64,000 bases of DNA from a virus. Shown piece after piece: positions 42,696 through 49,147 of the stretch. The notes below the pieces were generated by a model that was not told the origin of the DNA, searched no databases, and saw nothing but the letters and a program-made list of their open reading frames with translations. Position 1 is the stretch's first letter. Each line of letters starts with the position of its first letter. Both the position numbers and the translations under genes were made by a program. The stretch lies in IMG/VR virus record IMGVR_UViG_3300008108_000044, positions 1-64,000 of that record; one strand, written 5' to 3'.

Positions 42696-43285
42696 TGGCA
42701 AAACCAAAGCTTCACAATCCAGTAGAACTGGGAAGTAATTATGGTCACTTAAAACTTGGACATATTAATACAAATAATACTGTCTCTGGTGTTCTTCTAA
42801 GAAATGCTATGCCAGGTATGGCAGCAGAGCAGTATCTTATGTTTATGTCAACTGGTAAAATGGCAGGAAGTACGATAAATCGTTGTCCTGGTGTTTATCA
42901 AATTCATTGTGGAGAAAAACCAGTAAATAATACCTCATTTATGTTGAGGGCAGCTTCGGGGGATATTGTTATCTCCGCACCAGTTGGAAGAATTAGGTTA
43001 GAAGCAAGAAATATTGATTTAATTGCAAATGGTGGTAATAATAAAAGCGGACACATTAACATTGAATCGAATGAAAAAATTACCATCAGATCAAAAAATG
43101 TAGAAATTAATGGAGATTCTGTTTGTAAATTTTTATCATCTGGAACATGTGAAATTGTTGGCAGTGGCGCATTAAATTTTTATGGTGGATTAATTGATTG
43201 TGCAGATTCTTGCACAACATTAAAACCATCCAAAGGTACATCAAAATTTGAAGATCAGCAAAGAACTGGAGGATTTTTGGCATGA
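42695..43285 (+). CDS. Baseplate spike beta-helix protein
   Basis: This 196-residue protein has repeating short strands ('SGDIVISAPVGRIRLEARNI', 'GHINIESNEKITIRSKNVEI') typical of the triple-stranded beta-helix at the end of gp5/VgrG spikes. The start overlaps the gp5 stop (TAATG). Cysteines near the C-terminus ('LIDCADSCTTL') could stabilise the tip. In T4 this helix is part of gp5, so the spike may be split into two genes here. Confidence 0.68.
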   Translation: MAKPKLHNPVELGSNYGHLKLGHINTNNTVSGVLLRNAMPGMAAEQYLMFMSTGKMAGSTINRCPGVYQIHCGEKPVNNTSFMLRAASGDIVISAPVGRIRLEARNIDLIANGGNNKSGHINIESNEKITIRSKNVEINGDSVCKFLSSGTCEIVGSGALNFYGGLIDCADSCTTLKPSKGTSKFEDQQRTGGFLA

Positions 43286-44052
43286 AAGTACCCGATTTAA
43301 CAGTTAAAAAAACCTTCTATTGTGGAGTAGGTGATCCAAGTTTGGTTCTTGGTAAAGGACCACTTCAAACTAGAGGAGGTTTTTTTGCTGAAGGTCCAGC
43401 TATTATTGGATCTATCCCACCATTTTTAACTGCAACTTTGATGGTGGGACCATGTGAAAATTCGGATATGATCAAACCTCCCTTGATTCCAGGGGCATTA
43501 TGCACGGGAATTAATAATCCATATTCACTTGCTGTTGATGGTCCAGCGGCATTTCTGGGAGTAGTCGATACAAACGCTAACGTTAATGTCGGTGGAAATT
43601 TAATCACTCAAGGAGAAGTAATGTCTCGTTGTGGTGGACATATTCTCTCTGCTAAAAAGAATTTTGACATTCCTCATCCAACAAAAGAGGGATGGAGACT
43701 TCGCCATACTTGTCCAGAAGGTCCATCAAATGATGTATACATAAGGGGTAAACTTAAAAACAGTAATGTAATTGATCTTCCAGATTACTGGGCAGAATTA
43801 GTAGAGACTGATTCTATTACTGTATCAATTACGCCAGTAGGAACTCATCAAAATATTATTGTCCAATCTATAAAAGACAATAAAGTTTATCTTCACTCAT
43901 CTACGCCAATTAACTGTCATTATCATGTTTTTGGTGAACGTAAAGATGGAGAGAAGTTAATTCCAGAATATCAAGGGTCTACACCAGCAGATTATCCTGG
44001 TAATAATGATGAATATTCTGTATCTGGATATCACTATGATCGTAAAAAATAA
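43282..44052 (+). CDS. Fibre-like structural protein, paralog 1
   Basis: This 256-residue protein has a collagen-poor, Pro/Gly-rich N-terminus. Its C-terminal domain begins 'AKKNFDIPHPTKEGWRLRHT' and continues 'CPEGPSNDVYIRGK', 'IDLPDYWAEL', 'ITVSITPVG' and 'YHVFGERKDGEKLIPEYQG'. This domain recurs at the ends of tail fibre-like proteins near S74-type chaperone regions. The next gene carries a second copy. Probably attached to the spike or short fibres. Confidence 0.6.
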   Translation: MKVPDLTVKKTFYCGVGDPSLVLGKGPLQTRGGFFAEGPAIIGSIPPFLTATLMVGPCENSDMIKPPLIPGALCTGINNPYSLAVDGPAAFLGVVDTNANVNVGGNLITQGEVMSRCGGHILSAKKNFDIPHPTKEGWRLRHTCPEGPSNDVYIRGKLKNSNVIDLPDYWAELVETDSITVSITPVGTHQNIIVQSIKDNKVYLHSSTPINCHYHVFGERKDGEKLIPEYQGSTPADYPGNNDEYSVSGYHYDRKK

Positions 44053-44054
44053 CA

Positions 44055-44702
44055 ATGGCTGAATTTACTCTTAACTCATCAAATAAATCAAATTGTAAAG
44101 ACGAAGGAATCACTGGTCCTTTTTCTTCAAAATTTGATTATATTTTAAAATCAACAACTGGTGATCCTGATTATCCAGCAGAAGCATGTACTCCTTGGAT
44201 TCATTACAATGTTAAAGTTGGAAATCTAAAGGCAGATGCTCTTGTTCAGGCACAGGATGTTAAGACTGCTGCGGTCGGATCATTGAACGCAAAGGCTGCA
44301 ATTTGGGATGCTAAAAAATCGTTTGATATTCAACATCCCACTAAACAAGATCATCGCCTTAGATATATTTGTCTTGAGGGACCAACAGCAGATGTGTATT
44401 TAAAAGGTAAACTTATTAACGAATCTTATATCCAATTACCAGATTATTGGAAAGATTTTGTTGATATGGAGAGTCTTGTAATAAATCTAACTCCTAATGG
44501 TCATTGGCAAGAGTTATTTGTTGATAAGATTGAATGGGGAGATAGAATTTATATTAGAAATAATTCTGGAACGGCGATTAATTGTGATTATGTTGTATTT
44601 GGTGAGCGTATTGATACCACCAAAAACATTTCTGAATATCAAGGCTTGACACCAGCAGACTATCCAGGCGATAATAGAGAGTACAATATTAACGGTAAGT
44701 AA
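44055..44702 (+). CDS. Fibre-like structural protein, paralog 2
   Basis: This 215-residue protein has the same C-terminal domain as its neighbour: 'AKKSFDIQHPTKQDHRLRYI', 'CLEGPTADVYLKGK', 'IQLPDYWKDF', 'LVINLTPNG' and 'YVVFGERIDTTKNISEYQG'. Its N-terminal region is shorter and different. Tandem duplication followed by divergence of the N-terminus is the simplest explanation. Its stop overlaps the ATG of an oxygenase gene. Confidence 0.6.
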   Translation: MAEFTLNSSNKSNCKDEGITGPFSSKFDYILKSTTGDPDYPAEACTPWIHYNVKVGNLKADALVQAQDVKTAAVGSLNAKAAIWDAKKSFDIQHPTKQDHRLRYICLEGPTADVYLKGKLINESYIQLPDYWKDFVDMESLVINLTPNGHWQELFVDKIEWGDRIYIRNNSGTAINCDYVVFGERIDTTKNISEYQGLTPADYPGDNREYNINGK

Positions 44703-45376
44703 TGCACCGAGTACATGAAGCATTCCCTTTGATTGTTTATCAGGGAATGGTGGAGTCCCAGGATAAAATTAAGATTTACTTAGAAGAACTTCGTGATTAT
44801 TGGTTTGATGGATATCAAAATGAAAGTCCAGAGTATTCTGGTAGGATTTTTGCACATCAAAATGAGATTTATCGTCCATTTTTTGAAGAACTTCGTACCC
44901 ATGTAGATAATTATTTTGGATACCTTAATGTAGATTATTCAAAACTTGATTATCATATTATTAAATCGTGGGTTGGATATCATAAGGATGATGATACTCC
45001 ATCAATTAAACCTCACAATCACAATGCATCAGATTTAAGTTTCGTATATTACGTTAAAACTGATGAAACTTCTGATAAGTTTTGTGTAGCACAGGAGAAG
45101 AATCCTAATGAGTGTGTGGGTGATATGTTTACTGAAGCATTGCAAAAGAATTTAATCACTGGATACAATCGTTATAATTGTAATGTTTACAGTATTACTC
45201 CAATTGAAGGAAGCGTAGTAATCTTCCCTAGTAAAATCGGGCACTTTACTCAAAAGTTTACTGAGAGGAAGGGTGAACGTCTTGTCATTCCTGGTGATAT
45301 CCGAGTTACTTTAAAACCACAAAACCCAGATTATCATCAAGGATCTACTCATCCTTCTCAGTGGTTACAACTCTAG
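44702..45376 (+). CDS. 2OG-Fe(II) oxygenase (PF13759-like) in the tail module
   Basis: This 224-residue protein has 'SIKPHNHNASDLSFVYYVKT' near 100 (H-x-H), 'EGSVVIFPSKIGHFTQ' (distal His) and 'IRVTLKP' (Arg). It matches small phage oxygenases of the PF13759 type. It overlaps the fibre-like gene upstream (TAATG) and the convergent glycosyltransferase-like gene downstream. Position suggests it may hydroxylate a tail or fibre protein; that is inference. Confidence 0.65.
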   Translation: MHRVHEAFPLIVYQGMVESQDKIKIYLEELRDYWFDGYQNESPEYSGRIFAHQNEIYRPFFEELRTHVDNYFGYLNVDYSKLDYHIIKSWVGYHKDDDTPSIKPHNHNASDLSFVYYVKTDETSDKFCVAQEKNPNECVGDMFTEALQKNLITGYNRYNCNVYSITPIEGSVVIFPSKIGHFTQKFTERKGERLVIPGDIRVTLKPQNPDYHQGSTHPSQWLQL

Positions 45377-46085
45377 TCGGTTCATGTTTTTTATAAATTT
45401 TTTGAACTTCTGACATCCAGGGTTCATCTCTCATCTTCCAATCCATATCATAATCCAATGTGATATGTTCGGAACCAATATACCTATTGATGTATGATTT
45501 GATTAGGGTTTCTCCAAGGGAGACATCACCCCAATCATTATCATGCATCTCTTTTATTCTGGAGTATAATTTAAGATATTTTTTCATCCAATAGCAATTA
45601 CCATGTGCAAAGTAATCTACATATGAATCTTCTGGATTACATGGTCCTGGATGTACTTTCCATGCTGGTATAACTAAATCTTTTTCTGGTTGAAGTGTAA
45701 AATTTTTAATAGAGAAGTCTCCTCTGCATTTTATGATGGTGTTATATTCCATAGGATCAAAAAGACGCAATCCTAAGTAATTTGCATACCATTGTCTGAG
45801 AATTCTGTATGACCACTCTCTTCCATTTATTTCTAATCCATTTGGTCTGAACTCAAAATCTGGAAGAGTTTCTTTGTCTCTAAACAAGCAGTTTTTAGGT
45901 TTATATTTTTGTATTATTCTATCGGTGTCAATATTTACAATACCAGAACCCATATAAAGTTCTGAATAATTGTAAGAGCTAATATATACATCTGCAGAAT
46001 ACTTATCAATAAGGTTTTCTTTTATGTTGGGAAAATGATTCTCCCAATTTCTCATGTAACCTGTTAATAATAGAGCAACTTTCAC
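45345..46085 (-). CDS. Putative glycosyltransferase-like protein
   Basis: This protein is about 246 residues from GTG 46085, giving the N-terminus 'KVALLLTGYMRNW'. The frame stays open to an ATG at 46106, but that adds 'MYFFIFI' from AT-rich spacer. Features are 'YSADVYISSYNYSEL', 'YNTIIKCRGDFSIKNF' and 'DDWGD'-like 'HDNDWGDVSLGETLIKSYI'. These resemble viral capsular-polysaccharide or LPS glycosyltransferase-like proteins, but no DxD donor motif is certain. It is reverse to its neighbours and its tail overlaps the oxygenase by 32 bp. Confidence 0.55.
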   Translation of the reverse strand: MKVALLLTGYMRNWENHFPNIKENLIDKYSADVYISSYNYSELYMGSGIVNIDTDRIIQKYKPKNCLFRDKETLPDFEFRPNGLEINGREWSYRILRQWYANYLGLRLFDPMEYNTIIKCRGDFSIKNFTLQPEKDLVIPAWKVHPGPCNPEDSYVDYFAHGNCYWMKKYLKLYSRIKEMHDNDWGDVSLGETLIKSYINRYIGSEHITLDYDMDWKMRDEPWMSEVQKIYKKHEPTRVVTTEKDE

Positions 46086-46086
46086 A

Positions 46087-46093
46087 ATAAATA
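46087..46093 (+). promoter_or_regulatory. T4-type late promoter
   Basis: ATAAATA lies 23 bp before the ATG at 46117, at the divergent boundary with the glycosyltransferase-like gene. Confidence 0.55.
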
Positions 46094-46116
46094 TAAAAAA
46101 ATACATATAATGATTT

Positions 46117-46869
46117 ATGGGAATTGTTGTAACAAAATTACAAGAAGATAGGGAAACTCTTTTACGGCAAAATCAAGTACTACCAGAAAGAATTTCCGTT
46201 GCATCTTCTTTAAGGGATGCTTTTAATGGACCATCTGCAAATGCTGCTCAACAAAGCTTAAATACCGTTAATGCTGCAAATGCGGTTAAAGTTCAAATCA
46301 TTGCCATTGGTGGAAATACTGGACTATTAACAACAAGATATGGTTCCAGTACAGCAAATATTACATCACAGTATGGAAGTATTGTATCTGGAGTTGGCAC
46401 TGCCACTGCTGTATCTTTGGGTATTGCTGGATTAGGAACAGCAATTATTGCGTATGGGACAGTCACAGCAGATGTTCTTAAATCTTATGACTATCCAAAA
46501 ATTTCTGGAGGAAATTATGGATCTGATTATCCATTCACTGGAGAAGGATATGTTACTGTTACATCTTCTAATGTTGGACTTGGCGTAAGTACACGATTAT
46601 TTCAAAATAGTGGGTCTGAACTGGGAAAGGTATTTGATATTATTGGTCCAGCAGTAGATGTAACCACCCTTATATCGCAATATAATTCTGGAATTGGTAC
46701 TGTATCATCTCAAAACAGTGTTGCCACAGCAACTCAAAAGATTAAGGGAGAATATGAATTGCAAGTTTGGGGTCTTAATAGACAATTACAGGAAAATAAT
46801 GAAAGATTAACCGAAATTAATGAAGCTCTTGGTTATGCAAATGATCCTGGATACGGAGGACCTTGGTAA
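46117..46869 (+). CDS. Virion structural protein
   Basis: This 250-residue Ala/Gly/Ser/Thr-rich protein has helical ends ('VTKLQEDRETLLRQNQVLPE', 'ELQVWGLNRQLQENNERLTE') and a beta-rich middle with 'YGSIVSGVGTATAVSLGIAG' and 'GYVTVTSSNVGLGVSTRLF'. A late promoter precedes it. The 'VGLGVST' and 'GIGT' style is shared with other structural proteins in the window. Specific location unknown. Confidence 0.6.
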   Translation: MGIVVTKLQEDRETLLRQNQVLPERISVASSLRDAFNGPSANAAQQSLNTVNAANAVKVQIIAIGGNTGLLTTRYGSSTANITSQYGSIVSGVGTATAVSLGIAGLGTAIIAYGTVTADVLKSYDYPKISGGNYGSDYPFTGEGYVTVTSSNVGLGVSTRLFQNSGSELGKVFDIIGPAVDVTTLISQYNSGIGTVSSQNSVATATQKIKGEYELQVWGLNRQLQENNERLTEINEALGYANDPGYGGPW

Positions 46870-46875
46870 GAGGGG

Positions 46876-46904
46876 TTGACAACCCAGAAGCAACGTCGTA
46901 TAAT
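46876..46904 (+). promoter_or_regulatory. Consensus sigma70 promoter for an RNA unit
   Basis: TTGACA, a 17-bp spacer and TATAAT (46899-46904) form a perfect consensus promoter just after the structural gene. The -35 lies in a small palindrome (46873-46885). The predicted start is near 46910, at the base of a long hairpin. Confidence 0.82.
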
Positions 46905-46908
46905 ATAT

Positions 46909-46964
46909 GGGTAATCAGTTGAGGGGTCGCCCAAGTCTCAGTTTAGATCTCTCAATGATTACCC
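46909..46964 (+). ncRNA. Structured leader RNA upstream of tRNA-Gly
   Basis: A 9-bp perfect stem (46909-46917 with 46956-46964) continues after a one-base bulge as a 5-bp stem (46919-46923 with 46951-46955). It encloses a possible GGG/CCC mini-hairpin (46924-46932). It begins at the predicted transcription start and ends five bases before tRNA-Gly. RNase P cleavage would release it as a roughly 60-nt RNA. No known family is recognised. It could be a stable small RNA, a processing aid or a degenerate tRNA-like element. Confidence 0.55.
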
Positions 46965-46969
46965 CACAC

Positions 46970-47040
46970 GCGAATGTGGTGTAGCGGTAACATCCCATCC
47001 TTCCAAGTTGGTGTCACGGGTTCGATCCCCGTCATTCGCT
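46970..47040 (+). tRNA. tRNA-Gly (anticodon TCC)
   Basis: This is a 71-nt cloverleaf. The acceptor GCGAATG/CATTCGC is perfect, the D-stem is GTGT/ACAT, and the anticodon loop CTTCCAA carries TCC (reads GGA). The T-arm is ACGGG-TTCGATC-CCCGT. The discriminator is T; CCA is not encoded. One T:T mismatch lies in the anticodon stem. Confidence 0.88.
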
Positions 47041-47041
47041 T

Positions 47042-47090
47042 GGGGAAGTGATCCTGCGGTTCTGTCCAAGAGCTCTCCTTCCCCTTTTTA
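47042..47090 (+). terminator. Rho-independent terminator after tRNA-Gly
   Basis: GGGGAAG (47042-47048) pairs with CTTCCCC (47078-47084) and is followed by TTTTT. With the promoter at 46876 it defines a roughly 180-nt RNA transcription unit. Confidence 0.65.
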
Positions 47091-47103
47091 CAAACTGAAT
47101 ATC

Positions 47104-47352
47104 ATGAAGACAAAACCTTTTTATTCCGACCTAATTGAAATGCCTGTAAAGACAACACCAGAAAATGTCAAGGAAGCAAACCTAGGTCTTTTTAATTGTA
47201 CGATGACACTTCCTGCTGCCGCAGTTCACTGTGGTATGACACAGAAGGAAATGAAAATGACCTTCCGTGAATATTTGAAGTATCATCCACCCACTTATGG
47301 GAGCGTGGTGGAATCGGTAGACACACCAGACTTAAAATCTGTCGGGAATTAA
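47104..47352 (+). CDS. Small phage protein whose end reads into tRNA-Leu
   Basis: This 82-residue frame starts at ATG 47104. The first about 65 residues ('PFYSDLIEMPVKTTPENVKE', 'FNCTMTLPAAAVHCGMTQKE', 'MKMTFREYLKYHPPTY') look like a real helix-turn-helix-containing protein. The last about 17 residues are encoded by the tRNA-Leu gene (47299-47383). The stop lies inside the tRNA. The natural C-terminus may have been replaced when the tRNA arrived. Function unknown; a DNA-binding role is a weak guess. Confidence 0.6.
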   Translation: MKTKPFYSDLIEMPVKTTPENVKEANLGLFNCTMTLPAAAVHCGMTQKEMKMTFREYLKYHPPTYGSVVESVDTPDLKSVGN

Positions 47353-47383
47353 TCCTGTGGGGGTTCAAGTCCCCCCGCTCCTA
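47299..47383 (+). tRNA. tRNA-Leu (anticodon TAA)
   Basis: This is an 85-nt class II tRNA. The acceptor GGGAGCG pairs with CGCTCCT (first pair G:T), the anticodon loop CTTAAAA carries TAA (reads TTA), a long variable arm is present, and the T-arm GGGGG-TTCAAGT-CCCCC is clear. TTA is a favoured Leu codon in AT-rich phage genes. Confidence 0.88.
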
Positions 47384-47460
47384 CTGGGAGGAGTAATAAA
47401 GGGATAGAGTATAACTCTCCGCCTCCCTCCAACTAAATATAAAAAAAGATGGTATGATGC

Positions 47461-47748
47461 ATGAAGCTTAAAATTACTAAAGCTTATTGCTGGCACTCAC
47501 CAGAAAAATCAATAAGAAACGTAGTAATGATGTACTTCATAAATTCTATACCATTTACATGGGATGATTTAACGGAAGAGGAAGAACAAAATCCAGAAGT
47601 AGTAATTCAAGCAAATAATAATGTTGTATATACTGCTGAAGATTTATTCAGAGCTTCTGCTTATTTGATAATGGAAGAAGCACATCCGTGTTTTTTTGAA
47701 ATGGAATTAGAAAATCCTGAAGTATTGGCAGAATTAGATGATTTTTAA
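47461..47748 (+). CDS. Hypothetical acidic protein
   Basis: This 95-residue protein contains 'VVMMYFINSIPFTWDDLTEE' and 'ASAYLIMEEAHPCFFEMELE', strongly acidic overall. It fills the gap between tRNA-Leu and tRNA-Thr and its stop is one base before the tRNA-Thr. No family recognised. Confidence 0.6.
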   Translation: MKLKITKAYCWHSPEKSIRNVVMMYFINSIPFTWDDLTEEEEQNPEVVIQANNNVVYTAEDLFRASAYLIMEEAHPCFFEMELENPEVLAELDDF

Positions 47749-47749
47749 T

Positions 47750-47821
47750 GCCCTTGTAGCTCAGTGGTAGAGCAACGGTTTTGTAAACCGTTGGTCGCTG
47801 GTTCAAATCCAGTCGGGGGCT
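47750..47821 (+). tRNA. tRNA-Thr (anticodon TGT)
   Basis: This is a 72-nt tRNA. The acceptor GCCCTTG/CGGGGGC has two G:T pairs, the D-arm GCTC/GAGC is clear, the anticodon loop TTTGTAA carries TGT (reads ACA), and the T-arm is CTGG-TTCAAAT-CCAG. The CCA end is not encoded. It lies directly between two protein genes. Confidence 0.92.
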
Positions 47822-47839
47822 TTTAGTTTTAGTAGAGAT

Positions 47840-48943
47840 ATGATATTTGATGCTACTCATAATGAATATGATTTGAGTAAATATCCTTTACCACAGATTG
47901 TTTTATCTGCGGTTCAAAAATATTATCCTGATGTAGATAATTTACAATACTTACATGAACATGTGCCTAAAGATTCCATTGGCGAATTGGTAAAATATCT
48001 AACCAAAGATTTAGCAGATACTAATTTTTATGTCTTGTTTGACAAGATGGTTGAAGAGTATGTTTTACCAAAATTAAATACCGATATTTTGATACAAAAA
48101 TTTGGAAACGTAAGAATTACTGTTCCTAATCAAGATCAAAATGGCACTGTTTTACCATTTCATCAGGGAAGATGGGTTGGGAATGGATTAGGATTAAGAA
48201 CAGTTTGGTTACCATTTACAGAGACTTTTGATAGTAACTCTTTGCAAATTATTGGAATTGATAAAAGTAGAGAGATTACAAAAAAATCAACATCGGAAAA
48301 ATGGTCATATGAATCTTTGCAGGATGTATGTCTGCAAGAGTGTTATCCTGTAAATATGTCTCCTGGAAACTTTTTACTTTTTACTCAAGAAAATATTCAT
48401 GGAGGAATTCCAAATAGAACTGGAAAGACTAGAATGAGTATTGACGTTAGACTTTTATTGAGGAATGGACAACCACATAGGAAATGGCCAGGAGCATACT
48501 TTAGGAAATTAAATGACACAAATATTCAATCTCGTAAAATTAAAATTTTACCTGAAGAAAGTGTGATCACTTATGCCGAGTATGATGGATTTAAAACAAG
48601 GTATATTGATTTGTACTTTCAAACATTAACAGTCAGGGAATATTGTAACAGAATGGGATATAAATTCCCACATCAAACGGGAGACAATGAGGGTAGAGAT
48701 CATACGTTTTTGGAATATTCAATCAAAAATACACAACTAAATCATATCATTTTGTTTAGTATTTTTTCTCTTCCTGATGACAAATTTAGAAGATCATATA
48801 TAATGAATCTTGCATTAGAACATAATTGCAAACTTCATTTTGCGAACGAAGAATTTGTTCTTGACAGTCAAGAAATGATGGAAAAAATAGAATATTTAAG
48901 ATCATTCACAACCGATTGGAGTAATCCTGCATATGAAAATTAA
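47840..48943 (+). CDS. Fused 2OG oxygenase-like and LIC12192-like sporadic carbohydrate protein
   Basis: This is a 367-residue two-domain protein. Residues about 90-215 resemble the sporadic-carbohydrate-cluster 2OG oxygenase: 'VLPFHQGRWVGNG', 'GLRTVWLPFTE', 'PGNFLLFTQENIHGGIPNRT' and 'TRMSIDVRLL'. The first iron motif reads H-Q-G instead of H-x-D. Residues about 235-360 resemble the LIC12192 family: 'TVREYCNRMGYKF', 'IILFSIFSLPDDKFRRSYIM' and 'CKLHFANEEFVL'. In bacteria these are usually separate genes in polysaccharide clusters. The missing Asp suggests inactivity or halogenase-like chemistry. Confidence 0.65.
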   Translation: MIFDATHNEYDLSKYPLPQIVLSAVQKYYPDVDNLQYLHEHVPKDSIGELVKYLTKDLADTNFYVLFDKMVEEYVLPKLNTDILIQKFGNVRITVPNQDQNGTVLPFHQGRWVGNGLGLRTVWLPFTETFDSNSLQIIGIDKSREITKKSTSEKWSYESLQDVCLQECYPVNMSPGNFLLFTQENIHGGIPNRTGKTRMSIDVRLLLRNGQPHRKWPGAYFRKLNDTNIQSRKIKILPEESVITYAEYDGFKTRYIDLYFQTLTVREYCNRMGYKFPHQTGDNEGRDHTFLEYSIKNTQLNHIILFSIFSLPDDKFRRSYIMNLALEHNCKLHFANEEFVLDSQEMMEKIEYLRSFTTDWSNPAYEN

Positions 48944-49094
48944 TCTCTGGTATTGTAAAGATATGGATCTTTGGCGATGGACTCTTACAGATGATCATCG
49001 TCCAGTTGTTCGCCAAGAGTCTGGACAAAGACCAAATTTGAGAGACGCTATGAATGATGTTGCAACCACCGTAGAGTATCTAATGACAAAATAA
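48933..49094 (+). CDS. Short hypothetical protein
   Basis: This 53-residue frame overlaps the end of the fusion gene by 11 bp. It encodes 'NLWYCKDMDLWRWTLTDDHR' and 'DAMNDVATTVEYLM', a compact Trp-rich then helical composition like other small phage proteins. No function recognised. Confidence 0.5.
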   Translation: MKINLWYCKDMDLWRWTLTDDHRPVVRQESGQRPNLRDAMNDVATTVEYLMTK

Positions 49095-49110
49095 TAAACT
49101 CTAGTGTATG

Positions 49111-49118
49111 AATAAATA
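49111..49118 (+). promoter_or_regulatory. T4-type late promoter within an inverted repeat
   Basis: AATAAATA lies 29 bp before the ATG of the giant structural gene. ACTCTAG (about 49098-49104) and CTAGAGT (about 49134-49140) flank it as a 7-bp perfect inverted repeat. Confidence 0.6.
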
Positions 49119-49147
49119 AATCATAATAGCCATCCTAGAGTAATAAA

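Noticed and set aside
46909-46964. Possible additional tRNA
   Set aside because: It has a long acceptor-like stem but no T-loop (TTC motif) or anticodon arm, so it is listed as a structured RNA only.
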